Shown in pieces: positions 7,597 through 14,595 of a stretch of DNA of 15,892 bases. How positions within the stretch are numbered: the stretch's first letter is position 1; every line of letters begins with the position of its first letter. The DNA is taken from positions 1-15,892 of the forward strand of contig CAAGDO010000226.1 in the NCBI GenBank assembly GCA_900768625.1, in the 5' to 3' direction. The position numbers were made by a program, and so were the translations under genes. The notes beneath the pieces are model-generated. The model saw only the letters and a list, made by a program, of their open reading frames with translations, was not told the origin of the DNA and did no database searches. This stretch comes from Bacteroidaceae bacterium (GTDB taxonomy: Bacteria > Bacteroidota > Bacteroidia > Bacteroidales > Bacteroidaceae).

Positions 7597-8235
7597 TTAC
7601 CATTGGTTGAAGTGGATATTGGCCGCATCGTATTTGTCTTTTGGCTGCGGGTCGCCTTTGGGGTGGCCTACGGGGACGAGGGCCAGCGGGATGATGTGGT
7701 CGGGGAGATTGAGGGCGCGTTTGACGGCTTCCAGTCGTTCGTCGTAGGGATATACGCCCGTCCAGACGGCACCGAGCCCCATGGCTTCGGCGGCAAGGAG
7801 GAGATTCTCGGTGGCTGCCGAGCAGTCGAAAGTCCAGTTGGTGGAGGATTTTCCATCCTTGTCAGTCACGCTCAAGTCGCCGCATACGGCAATCGCAATG
7901 GGGGCTTCCTGCAGCATCTTGGCCTTCGGCAGTTCAGCTGCAAGGGATTTCATGGCTTCGGGGTCGTTGACCACCACGAATTTCCAGGGACGCATGTCCT
8001 TGCCCGTCGGGGCTGCCATGGCCGCGCGGAGGAGTGTGTCGATTTGTTCGCGGCTCACGGGGGCGTTGGTGTAGGAACGCACACTTTTGCGTTGCAGGAT
8101 ATTGGCCATGACCACTTGAGCCGTGGTGCCAGACGAAGATGCTTCCGTCTGGTTATGGGTGACGGTCAGAAGCCGGGCCATCGTGGCCAGCAAGGCCACC
8201 GTGAGGACGATGGATATGATCTTATATTTGTTCAT
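7597..8235 (-). CDS. Membrane-anchored or exported nitroreductase-family protein
   Basis: This is an FMN-dependent nitroreductase-fold oxidoreductase of 212 aa. An N-terminal hydrophobic segment (about 5-25) with no lipobox suggests a membrane anchor or an uncleaved signal. A catalytic domain follows from about residue 43. FMN-site landmarks are RKSVRSY (49-55), APTGKDMRPW (75-84), the GLGAVWTGVYP stretch (153-163) and the closing VPVGHP (187-192). The physiological substrate is unknown. An FMN enzyme with an export signal is unusual, since most relatives are cytoplasmic. It is first in the operon with the EamA transporter and MscS channel. A MITE begins only 17 bp upstream of the start codon, so its transcription must start within or beyond that element. 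Confidence 0.88.
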   Translation of the reverse strand: MNKYKIISIVLTVALLATMARLLTVTHNQTEASSSGTTAQVVMANILQRKSVRSYTNAPVSREQIDTLLRAAMAAPTGKDMRPWKFVVVNDPEAMKSLAAELPKAKMLQEAPIAIAVCGDLSVTDKDGKSSTNWTFDCSAATENLLLAAEAMGLGAVWTGVYPYDERLEAVKRALNLPDHIIPLALVPVGHPKGDPQPKDKYDAANIHFNQW

Positions 8236-8251
8236 AGGGCTGTGAAGCTTG

Positions 8252-8444
8252 GAAGTCGTCTAAACTTTTCTGCCGAAGGTTTGATTTTGAGTTTTATCTC
8301 TTCTAAATTCAATCTTCACCTTTCTTTTTGGCCGTTTTTTGACCTTTCATCGGTCGTGTAGCTCGCTACACTCCCTCATCAATGCCCAAAAACGCCTCAA
8401 AAATAAAGGCAAATCTTGAATTTCATAAAAGTTCAGACGACTTC
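8252..8444 (+). mobile_element. MITE-like foldback element, copy 2 (complete, 193 bp)
   Basis: Terminal inverted repeats GAAGTCGTCTAAACTTTT (left, 8252-8269) and the complement of GAAGTCGTCTGAACTTTT (right, ending 8444) bound the element. Inside them the left arm (from 8306) and right arm are imperfectly complementary, with an unpaired stretch of about 33 nt in the left arm. The centre is the hairpin GTGTAG-CTCG-CTACAC. It has no ORF. It differs from copy 3 at about ten positions with no length change. No clear target-site duplication is seen (TTG on the left, ATT on the right). It separates the divergent nitroreductase and corA genes, and its left end is next to the nitroreductase start codon. 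Confidence 0.9.
8398..8427 (-). promoter_or_regulatory. Candidate MITE-borne promoter facing the nitroreductase operon
   Basis: On the minus strand TATTTTTG (8405-8398) matches TAnnTTTG, and a TTTT -33-like block lies 21 bp upstream in the terminal repeat. Transcripts would run through the foldback arms and leave the element 17 bp before the nitroreductase ATG. The box is identical in copies 1 and 3. This is inferred from consensus only. Confidence 0.35.
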
Positions 8445-8657
8445 ATTGTATTTAGGTTGATGTTAGAGATTTGATTGCAAGATTGCCACAACGCCACTCA
8501 TAGTCAGACAGAACTTATACAGTTATAAGAATCTACGAATCAGTTTAACAAACAAAACAAATCAATCATCCCTTTCTAAAAGCTTTATCACGTATCCCTC
8601 GCCATTGCATCTTCGACGCAGTTCCGTTTTTTCACCAAAAAAACACAAATTCCAATG

Positions 8658-8686
8658 CTTGCACTCACATTTTTTTACTACTTTTG
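8658..8686 (+). promoter_or_regulatory. Candidate Bacteroidetes-type promoter for corA
   Basis: CTTG (8658-8661), 17 bp of spacer and a perfect TACTTTTG box (8679-8686) fit the Bacteroidetes primary promoter. The predicted start near 8692 leaves an unusually long leader of about 308 nt before corA. Apart from copy 2, this promoter and the leader features listed separately, 8445-8999 shows no gene. Confidence 0.5.
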
Positions 8687-8741
8687 CCCAACAAAATCTC
8701 ATCACCGCTGCCAAACGCCTGAAACACAGCGACAGACCATC

Positions 8742-8807
8742 ATGGAACGACATGTGAGAAAGGCGATGATGCTCCAATCTGCAGCAGCGAAAACAATTCA
8801 CGAATAA
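8742..8807 (+). CDS. Possible 21-aa leader peptide in the corA leader
   Basis: An ATG at 8742 opens a 21-codon frame (MERHVRKAMMLQ...KTIHE) ending in TAA at 8807. A second 10-codon frame starts at 8811. Both lie between the promoter candidate and corA. Short upstream frames are known in the leaders of some magnesium transporter genes (corL of Salmonella). No sequence similarity is claimed, and such short frames occur by chance. Confidence 0.15.
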   Translation: MERHVRKAMMLQSAAAKTIHE

Positions 8808-8913
8808 CAAATGGACGACTATCACGCGGAAACCAACGTTTGATACCGACCAGAAACAGGCTCCGGCTTTGCACCGCCCACGCAGCGGATGCGGAAGCAC
8901 ACAACCATCCTTC

Positions 8914-8941
8914 GGGCGCCGTTTCTTGTCGGAAACGGCCC
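8914..8941 (+). promoter_or_regulatory. Stable hairpin in the corA leader
   Basis: CCGTTTC (8919-8925) and GAAACGG (8932-8938) form a perfect 7-bp stem with a 6-nt loop. GGG (8914-8916) and CCC (8939-8941) can extend it across a 2-nt bulge. It lies 59 nt before the chosen corA start and could influence translation or read-through. It does not match a magnesium-sensing M-box that I can recognise. Confidence 0.4.
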
Positions 8942-8999
8942 CATGCGGGTATCCAACCTGCGTTGTCATTTCCCCTCTCATCCCCCCGACCTGTTTTTT

Positions 9000-9926
9000 A
9001 TGCGTACTTACTGGAACTATAACAAAACACTCCGCAATCTGGAGGAATGGACTCCCGACTGCTGGACACAAGTGACCTGCCCCACTCCCGAAGATGAGGA
9101 TTTTCTCATCAACGAGCTCAAAATCCCCGACTATTTCCTCGACGACATCCGAGATAAGGACGAACGCTCACGTTACGAATACGACGAGGGCTGGTCACTC
9201 ATCATCCTTCGTATCCCCTACGTGAAGGAAGTCGCTTCGCGTACGCCGCACACCACCATCCCGATGGGTATCATCCTCAATAAGGGAGTCTGCGTAACCG
9301 TGTGCAACTACGAAACAAACATGATGATCGACTTCGTGTCCTACCAGCAGAAGCGCAATCAAGGCTTTACCGACTCCGTTGACCTCGTGTTCCGCCTTTT
9401 CCTATCGTCTGCCGTGTGGTACCTCAAGCGCCTTAAACAAATCAACGTGTTGCTGGAAGAAGCCAAACGGAATCTCGACCGTCAAATTGACAACGAGGAC
9501 CTCATCGGCCTTTCACGTCTGCAGGACAGCCTCACCTACTTCATCACCTCCATCCGCGGCAACGAAACGCTGCTCTCGAAGCTGAAGTTCAAGCTTCCCG
9601 TCGACGAACTCGATGCCGACCTCATCGAAGATGTCACCATCGAGATGAATCAGGCCCGCGAAACCACGAACATCTACACCAACATTCTCGACTCCACAAT
9701 GGAAACCTACGCCAGCATTATCAACAACAACATGGCGGGCGTGATGAAGCAGATGACATCGGTGAGCATTATCCTCATGTTCCCCACACTTATTGCCAGT
9801 ATTTTCGGTATGAACCTTATCAACGGCATGGAAACCGTGTGGTGGGGATTCCCCATCGTCATCATCCTTTCCATAGTCGTCACAGCTATCTTCTATGCAC
9901 TTTTCCGCTGGAAAACGTGGATTTGA
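9000..9926 (+). CDS. corA: CorA-family magnesium/divalent cation transporter
   Basis: CorA forms a pentameric inner-membrane channel that takes up Mg2+ and in some members other divalent metals. The 308-aa product has a long cytoplasmic alpha/beta and helical N-terminal domain (about 1-245), then two C-terminal membrane helices (about 251-270 and 283-302). The GMN selectivity motif (270-272) closes the first helix, and a Lys/Arg-containing tail follows. The frame is open back to 8889, but the ATG at 9000 gives the family-like N-terminus and normal length; the extra 37 residues look unlike protein. The loop after GMN reads LINGMETVWWG rather than the classical MPE-containing sequence, as in many diverged CorA relatives, so metal choice may differ. 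A leader of about 300 nt precedes it. Confidence 0.9.
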   Translation: MRTYWNYNKTLRNLEEWTPDCWTQVTCPTPEDEDFLINELKIPDYFLDDIRDKDERSRYEYDEGWSLIILRIPYVKEVASRTPHTTIPMGIILNKGVCVTVCNYETNMMIDFVSYQQKRNQGFTDSVDLVFRLFLSSAVWYLKRLKQINVLLEEAKRNLDRQIDNEDLIGLSRLQDSLTYFITSIRGNETLLSKLKFKLPVDELDADLIEDVTIEMNQARETTNIYTNILDSTMETYASIINNNMAGVMKQMTSVSIILMFPTLIASIFGMNLINGMETVWWGFPIVIILSIVVTAIFYALFRWKTWI

Positions 9927-9956
9927 AGCCTGGCAATTGAAAATTTCGCCTCAATA

Positions 9957-9988
9957 TTTGGTCAATAAAATAAAAATAACTTCATTTG
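9957..9988 (+). promoter_or_regulatory. Candidate promoter for the DUF349 gene
   Basis: TTTG (9957-9960), a 20-bp A/T-rich spacer and TTCATTTG (9981-9988, one mismatch to TAnnTTTG) fit the Bacteroidetes promoter pattern. They lie in the 270-bp gap between corA and the DUF349 gene. Transcription would start near 9994, about 200 nt before the chosen ATG. No clear terminator follows corA. Confidence 0.4.
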
Positions 9989-10196
9989 CAATCTGAGCCA
10001 AGCTTCAGACCGCCATCGGCACGCAAATGGAAGCTGGCAAGCAACGCGTGGAAAACCGCACGACCTGCGAGTAAAAACGAACGCAAACTCCTAACAAATA
10101 CCCTCTATGACTGTGGCACACGCCCATCCGAAGATGCGACCATCTGTTGCACTGACGAAGGCCAACGCGTGCCACCCGACCCCATCCTATCTCATT

Positions 10197-12089
10197 ATGG
10201 ACGAAATCAAAAATCCTACGGAAGTAGCAGAAGAACAGAAAGTGGATGCCGCACAGGCCACCACCACACCTGCAGCAGAAACTCCGACCGAAACCGTCGA
10301 AGCTGAAGCCGCAGAAGCTGAAGCACCCCAAGCCGAAGCCACGGCTGAAAACGCTGAAGCAACCGCCGACAACGAGCCCGAACCCACCACAAAGAAAGAG
10401 GTGATTGAACGCCTCAAATCCATCGTTTACTCTGGTGGAGAAGTGGACCGTGCAGCGCTCGACCATTTCAAGGCACTCTACTACCGTTTGCGCAACAACG
10501 AAGTGGTGGCTGCCCGCGACGAGTTTGTCAATGCCGGTGGCAACCCGGAAGACTTCAAGCCCGCTCCTGACACCGATGAAGAAAACTTCAAGGCCCAGCT
10601 CCAGCTCATCCGCGAGCTCCGCAGCAAATTGGCCGAACAAATCGAAAAGGAGAAGCAGGCCAACCTCGAGCGCAAGCAGGAAATCATCGCCCGCATCAAG
10701 GAGCTTGCCGACACGCCCGACACTGCCGACAAGGGCTACGACGAAGTGAAGAAACTGCAGGCCGAATGGAAAGAGATCAAACTCGTTCCCGCCGAAAATG
10801 CAACGGAGCTTTGGAAGAACTACCAGCTCTACGTGGAGCAGTTCTACGACCAGTTGCGCCTCAACCATGAGATGCGCGCATACGATTTCAAGAAGAATCT
10901 GGAATTGAAGACCCACCTTTGCGAAGCTGCCGAGAAATTGGCAGAAGTGGAGGATCCCGTCTCCGCTTTCCATCAGCTCCAGAAGCTGCACCAGGAATTC
11001 CGCGAAGTAGGCCCCGTAGCCAAAGAACTTCGTGAAGAAATCTGGAAGCGCTTCAAGGATGCTTCCACCGTGGTAAACAAGCGTCATCAGGACCACTTCG
11101 AAGAGCTCAAAGCCAAGGAGGAAGAAAACCTCGAGAAGAAGACCGCCCTCTGCGTGAAGATTGAAACATTGGCTTACGAAACAGCCAAGACCTACGCCCA
11201 GTGGGATGAACTCACCAAGCAGGTGATTGCTTGGCAGAACGAATGGAAGAGCATCGGCTTTACGCCCCGCAAGGTCAACAATGAGATCTTCGAGCGTTTC
11301 CGCATCGCTTGCGATCGTTTCTTCCAGGCCAAGACCGCATGTTTCAAGGAAATGCGCGAAACATTGGCTGCCAACCTCGCTGCCAAGAACGCACTCGTTG
11401 AACAGGCTGAAGCCTTGAAGGACAGCACCGATTGGGGGGCTACGACCAACAAGCTCGTGGAACTCCAGAAAGAATGGAAGAACATCGGCCCTGTTGCCCA
11501 TAAGGTGAGTGATTCCGTTTGGAAGCGTTTCAACAATGCCTGCAACGCATTCTTCGACCGCAAGAACGAAGCCAACAAGGGGCAGCGCAAGGAAGAGGAA
11601 GCCAACCTCGAACTGAAGAACGCTGTGATTGCCGAACTCGAGAAGCTCGTGGCTGAACCCACCGACAATCTGCTTCAGGCCGTTCGTGACCTTCAGGCCC
11701 GCTGGGGTGAAATCGGTCATGTTCCCTTCCGCAAAAAGGAAAAGATCTACCGCCGCTACCGCGAACTCTGCGATAAGATTTACGATTCACTCCACGAAAG
11801 CGCAGGACGCCGTCGCATGGATTCCTTCCGCAAAAACGTGGCAGAAAAGGGCGGCACGGAACTGACTCGTGAACGCACCCGTCTGCAGAATGCCTTCGAT
11901 GCCAAGAAGCAGGAGATTCAGACCTACGAAACGAACCTCTCATTCTTCCGCACCAGCTCGAAGAAGGGCAACTCCCTCATGGCCGACATCGAAAAGAAGG
12001 TGGAACGCTTGAAGGAAGACCTCGAGATGCTCACCCAGAAGATCAAGGAAGTGAACAAGCAGATCCAGGCTGAAGCAGAGAACAAGTAA
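10197..12089 (+). CDS. Five-repeat DUF349 protein of unknown function
   Basis: This is a soluble, highly charged 630-aa protein with no signal peptide. It starts with an Ala/Glu/Thr-rich, probably disordered segment (about 15-65). Five DUF349 repeats follow, marked by LQAEWKEI (around 191), LHQEFREVG (268), WQNEWKSIG (350), LQKEWKNIG (427) and LQARWGEIG (503), a period of 76-82 residues. Each repeat continues into a helix with IWKRF/IFERF-like sequence. The C-terminus (about 593-630) is coiled coil. DUF349 has no assigned biochemical role that I can state safely; the helical repeat build suggests a scaffold or a protein/nucleic-acid binding role. The start at 10197 (MDEIKNPTE) is preferred because the upstream extension looks non-protein. 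It is transcribed with or after corA and ends in a strong hairpin. Confidence 0.85.
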   Translation: MDEIKNPTEVAEEQKVDAAQATTTPAAETPTETVEAEAAEAEAPQAEATAENAEATADNEPEPTTKKEVIERLKSIVYSGGEVDRAALDHFKALYYRLRNNEVVAARDEFVNAGGNPEDFKPAPDTDEENFKAQLQLIRELRSKLAEQIEKEKQANLERKQEIIARIKELADTPDTADKGYDEVKKLQAEWKEIKLVPAENATELWKNYQLYVEQFYDQLRLNHEMRAYDFKKNLELKTHLCEAAEKLAEVEDPVSAFHQLQKLHQEFREVGPVAKELREEIWKRFKDASTVVNKRHQDHFEELKAKEEENLEKKTALCVKIETLAYETAKTYAQWDELTKQVIAWQNEWKSIGFTPRKVNNEIFERFRIACDRFFQAKTACFKEMRETLAANLAAKNALVEQAEALKDSTDWGATTNKLVELQKEWKNIGPVAHKVSDSVWKRFNNACNAFFDRKNEANKGQRKEEEANLELKNAVIAELEKLVAEPTDNLLQAVRDLQARWGEIGHVPFRKKEKIYRRYRELCDKIYDSLHESAGRRRMDSFRKNVAEKGGTELTRERTRLQNAFDAKKQEIQTYETNLSFFRTSSKKGNSLMADIEKKVERLKEDLEMLTQKIKEVNKQIQAEAENK

Positions 12090-12135
12090 TTCCATGCTTA
12101 TGTGCAGGCCGTAGCCTGTGCTGAAGCCCACCCAC

Positions 12136-12194
12136 AAGCAGGCACCGAAAGCGCCAGCGCCCACAGGCGCATCGTGGCTCTTCGGTGCCTGCTT
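12136..12194 (+). terminator. Terminator-like hairpin after the DUF349 gene
   Basis: A perfect 14-bp stem AAGCAGGCACCGAA/TTCGGTGCCTGCTT (12136-12149, 12181-12194) encloses an inner GCGCC/GGCGC hairpin (12151-12155, 12166-12170). A modest T-rich tail (TTTCCGTTTCT) follows. It begins 46 bp after the stop codon. MITE copy 3 begins 13 bp beyond the stem. Confidence 0.7.
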
Positions 12195-12207
12195 TCCGTT
12201 TCTCCAT

Positions 12208-12400
12208 GAAGTCGTCTGAACTTTTATGAAATTCAAGATTTGCCTTTATTTTTGAGGCGTTTTTGGGCCTTGAAGAGGGAGTGTAGCGAACTACACGACC
12301 GATGAAAGGTCAAAAAACGGCCAAAAAGAAAGGTGAAGATGGAATTTAGAAGAGCTCAAACGCCAAATCAAATCTTCGTCAGAAAAGTTTAGACGACTTC
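12208..12400 (-). mobile_element. MITE-like foldback element, copy 3 (complete, 193 bp, inverted)
   Basis: This copy has the same 193-bp length as copy 2 but lies in the opposite orientation. The right-end repeat GAAGTCGTCTGAACTTTT comes first (12208-12225), and the left-end repeat closes at 12400. The central hairpin loop differs by one base (TTCG on the minus strand instead of CTCG). It is flanked by CAT on both sides (12205-12207 and 12401-12403), a possible 3-bp target duplication. It lies between the DUF349 terminator and the lipoprotein-umuDC operon. There is no ORF. With copy 4 it brackets that operon as an inverted pair. Confidence 0.9.
12222..12254 (+). promoter_or_regulatory. Candidate MITE-borne promoter facing the lipoprotein-umuDC operon
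   Basis: TTTT (12222-12225), a 21-bp spacer and TATTTTTG (12247-12254, perfect TAnnTTTG) lie at the same element positions as in copy 2 and point at the downstream operon. No better promoter was seen in the 57 bp between the element and the lipoprotein ATG. Confidence 0.35.
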
Positions 12401-12410
12401 CATATCTTCG

Positions 12411-12429
12411 TCCCCTTGCAGGAAGGGGA
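12411..12429 (+). promoter_or_regulatory. Hairpin or dyad just upstream of the lipoprotein-umuDC operon
   Basis: TCCCCTT (12411-12417) and AAGGGGA (12423-12429) form a perfect 7-bp dyad with a 5-nt loop, 28 bp before the lipoprotein start. It could be a repressor site for a DNA-damage operon or an mRNA fold masking translation. No known Bacteroidetes LexA box is claimed. Confidence 0.3.
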
Positions 12430-12457
12430 ACGATCCATCCCCACCCCATTCCCCATT

Positions 12458-12841
12458 ATGCCTAGAATTCTCCCCATTCGATTCATTGTGCTGACCATAC
12501 TGGCAACGTGCTTTGCTGCCTGCGGCGAAGACCGAAGCGGCGAACAACCCTTCGCTCCCACCGTGCAGAGCATTAGCGCAGAAGTTATAGCCAACTCTGC
12601 CGCATTGACCGGACAGGTCACAGCTTCACCGAACAGTACGCTGCTGGAATGCGGCTTTGCCTACGGCAACGACACGCTCCGCGCCACCTGCAAAGCCACC
12701 GCGCCGAGTGAACAGTTCACAGCCGTCACCGATTCACTCAGCGCCGGCACCTACTTCGCCGTGGCCTATGCCAAAAACGGTGTAGGCACCTCATATGGCG
12801 ACACCATCCATTTCACGATTCTCCCCCAGTCCCAACCATGA
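12458..12841 (+). CDS. Small lipoprotein with a fibronectin type III-like domain
   Basis: The 127-aa precursor has a signal peptide ending in a lipobox with the lipidated cysteine at residue 22 (TCFAAC). The following domain (about 34-121) is rich in beta strands, with SLSAGTYFAVAYAKNGVGTSYGDTIHF typical of fibronectin III-like modules in Bacteroidetes surface lipoproteins. It is probably an envelope protein of unknown function. The ATG at 12458 is preferred over the open frame from 12416 because it begins a proper signal peptide. Its TGA overlaps the umuD ATG (ATGA), implying translational coupling. That link between an envelope lipoprotein and an SOS polymerase operon has no obvious explanation. 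Confidence 0.8.
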   Translation: MPRILPIRFIVLTILATCFAACGEDRSGEQPFAPTVQSISAEVIANSAALTGQVTASPNSTLLECGFAYGNDTLRATCKATAPSEQFTAVTDSLSAGTYFAVAYAKNGVGTSYGDTIHFTILPQSQP

Positions 12842-13269
12842 GCCAGCTTCGCCTTTACAGCGCCGACATGCTTTCGGCGCTCGAACTCCCTTTTGCCGAC
12901 GAAGGCGTACGGGCAGGATTCCCATCGCCAGCACAGGACTACATGGAAAACTCCATCGACCTCAACCGCGATCTGGTCAACCATCCTGAAAGCACATTCT
13001 ACGCCCGCGTTGTAGGTGATTCGATGGTCGACGACGGCGTATGCCAAGGCGACATCCTCATCATCGACAAATCACTCGAACCCAAAACAGGCGACATGGC
13101 CGTATGCGTGGTCAATGGTGAATTCACCGTAAAGAATATTGAACTGGCAGCCGACCACGTCGTGCTCCATCCTGCCAACGCCAACTATCCCCCCATCGTG
13201 GTGACCGAAGCCGATCAATTTGAAATCTGGGGCGTCGTAACCTACGTCATCGCTTCAAAACGCAAATAA
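12838..13269 (+). CDS. umuD: UmuD-type S24 peptidase, error-prone polymerase subunit
   Basis: UmuD cleaves itself on RecA filaments, and UmuD' then joins UmuC to form DNA polymerase V for translesion synthesis. The 143-aa protein is of normal length. It has an Ala26-Gly27 cleavage site followed by FPSPA, the catalytic Ser62 in GDSM (60-63) and the catalytic Lys99 in FTVK, matching the E. coli Ser60/Lys97 spacing. It lacks the DNA-binding domain of LexA, so it is not the repressor. It starts inside the stop codon of the lipoprotein gene and precedes umuC by 35 bp. Regulation by DNA damage is expected from the family, but no operator was identified. Confidence 0.93.
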   Translation: MSQLRLYSADMLSALELPFADEGVRAGFPSPAQDYMENSIDLNRDLVNHPESTFYARVVGDSMVDDGVCQGDILIIDKSLEPKTGDMAVCVVNGEFTVKNIELAADHVVLHPANANYPPIVVTEADQFEIWGVVTYVIASKRK

Positions 13270-13304
13270 GACACCCCCTGTCCCCATTCCGCGACCCATC
13301 TCAT

Positions 13305-14549
13305 ATGTTTGGCATCATCGACTGCAATAATTTCTTCGTCAGCTGCGAACGCGTGTTCCGTCCGTGGTTGAAAGGCGTACCCGTTGTTGTCCTTTCCAAC
13401 AACGACGGATGCGTTGTGGCACGCAGCAATGAAGCCAAAGCCATGAAGATTGCCATGGGCACCCCTTACTTCAAGGTGAAATACCTCGTCGACGAAGGCA
13501 AACTCCATGTCTGTTCGGGTAATCTGACGCTCTATGGAGACATGTCCCGCCGCGTGATGTCCATTGTCAGCAAATCCGTCCCGCGCATAGAAGTCTACAG
13601 CATCGATGAATGCTTCATGGACCTCGATGGAATCAGCGATGTCCGGCAATTCGGCCAGCAACTCTCGGCCAAAGTGGAACGATGGACCGGCATCCCCGTC
13701 AGCGTAGGTGTAGCCCCCACCAAGACTTTGGCCAAAATGGCGAGCAGATTTGCCAAAAAGTATCCGGGTTACAAAGGATGTTGCCTCATCGACACCGAAG
13801 AAAGACGCCTCAAAGCCCTCCAACTCACTGCAATTTCTGACGTATGGGGCATTGGCCGCAGAATGAGCGAAACGCTCCGACAATGCGCCGTCACCACGGC
13901 CTATGACTTCACGCTTTGGAAACCCGAGCGCATACGGCGCATGTTTTCGCTTCCCGCCGTCCACACTTGGCGCGAGCTCAACGGTCTGAGCTGTATCCAA
14001 CTGGAAACGCCCAGTGCAAAACAGAGCATCACCTCCTCACGCTCTTTCAAATCCCCCATCAGCGATTTCGAACAACTCCACGCCGTGGTGGCCGATTTCA
14101 GCGCCCTCTGTGCACGCAAATTGCGCAAAGAGAAAAGTGCGGCACGCCTCATCACGGTGTTCATCCGCACGGACCGTTTCCGTCCCGACCTGCCGCAATA
14201 TAGCAATGCGGCTTCCGTACAACTCGATGTGGCCACCAGCGATGTGCGCGAAATTGCCACAGCTGCCCACAAGGCCCTCCGCAATATTTTCCAACCCCAC
14301 TTCGGCTATAAGAAAGCCGGCGTCATGCTTAGCCAAATCAGTAACGGAGCCGTTCAAGGCAATCTGTTCGACACTGTTGACCGCGAGAAGCAAGCCCGAC
14401 TACTCTCCGCCATCGACACGATTCAGCGGAAAATGGGCAACGACATGATTCGCGTAGCCTCACAAGAATCCTACACCAAGGTAATGGCCCATGAATTCCG
14501 TTCACCCAACTACACCACGCAACTCGACGAACTGCTGGAAGTGAAATAA
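13305..14549 (+). CDS. umuC: UmuC-type Y-family DNA polymerase (Pol V catalytic subunit)
   Basis: UmuC copies past damaged DNA with low fidelity. The 414-aa product starts MFGIIDCNNFF and has the metal-binding Asp6 plus Asp101-Glu102 in YSIDECF, at E. coli UmuC numbering. The position matching the steric-gate residue is Phe11. Other family landmarks are VLSNNDGCVVARSNEAK (29-45), the GVAPTKTLAK palm/fingers segment (135-144) and the little-finger region from about 240. QGNLF (351-355) fits the beta-clamp binding motif QxxLF. It forms the expected pair with umuD. The next gene begins 46 bp downstream without a visible terminator. Confidence 0.95.
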   Translation: MFGIIDCNNFFVSCERVFRPWLKGVPVVVLSNNDGCVVARSNEAKAMKIAMGTPYFKVKYLVDEGKLHVCSGNLTLYGDMSRRVMSIVSKSVPRIEVYSIDECFMDLDGISDVRQFGQQLSAKVERWTGIPVSVGVAPTKTLAKMASRFAKKYPGYKGCCLIDTEERRLKALQLTAISDVWGIGRRMSETLRQCAVTTAYDFTLWKPERIRRMFSLPAVHTWRELNGLSCIQLETPSAKQSITSSRSFKSPISDFEQLHAVVADFSALCARKLRKEKSAARLITVFIRTDRFRPDLPQYSNAASVQLDVATSDVREIATAAHKALRNIFQPHFGYKKAGVMLSQISNGAVQGNLFDTVDREKQARLLSAIDTIQRKMGNDMIRVASQESYTKVMAHEFRSPNYTTQLDELLEVK

Positions 14550-14595
14550 CCCCCGGTCCCCAACCATTCCCCTCCAATCCAACCCCACTATCCCG

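Noticed and set aside
8252..8444. Clear target-site duplication at copy 2
   Set aside because: The flanks TTG and ATT do not match; only copy 3 shows a possible CAT duplication, too short to be conclusive.
8562..9071. 169-codon minus-strand frame overlapping the corA leader
   Set aside because: It is Cys/Arg-rich, overlaps the corA promoter and start on the other strand, and resembles no family.
10005..11720. 571-codon open frame antisense to the DUF349 gene
   Set aside because: It mirrors the codon bias of a Glu/Lys-rich gene; the translation is Leu/Phe/Val/Gly-rich with no recognisable domain, and the plus-strand gene has clear repeats.
12208..12400. Coding region in the repeat element
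   Set aside because: The ATG in the terminal repeat opens only a nine-codon frame, and the other frames are broken; the element is non-coding.
12838..13269. LexA repressor
   Set aside because: The protein lacks the N-terminal helix-turn-helix domain, is short and is paired with umuC; UmuD fits better.
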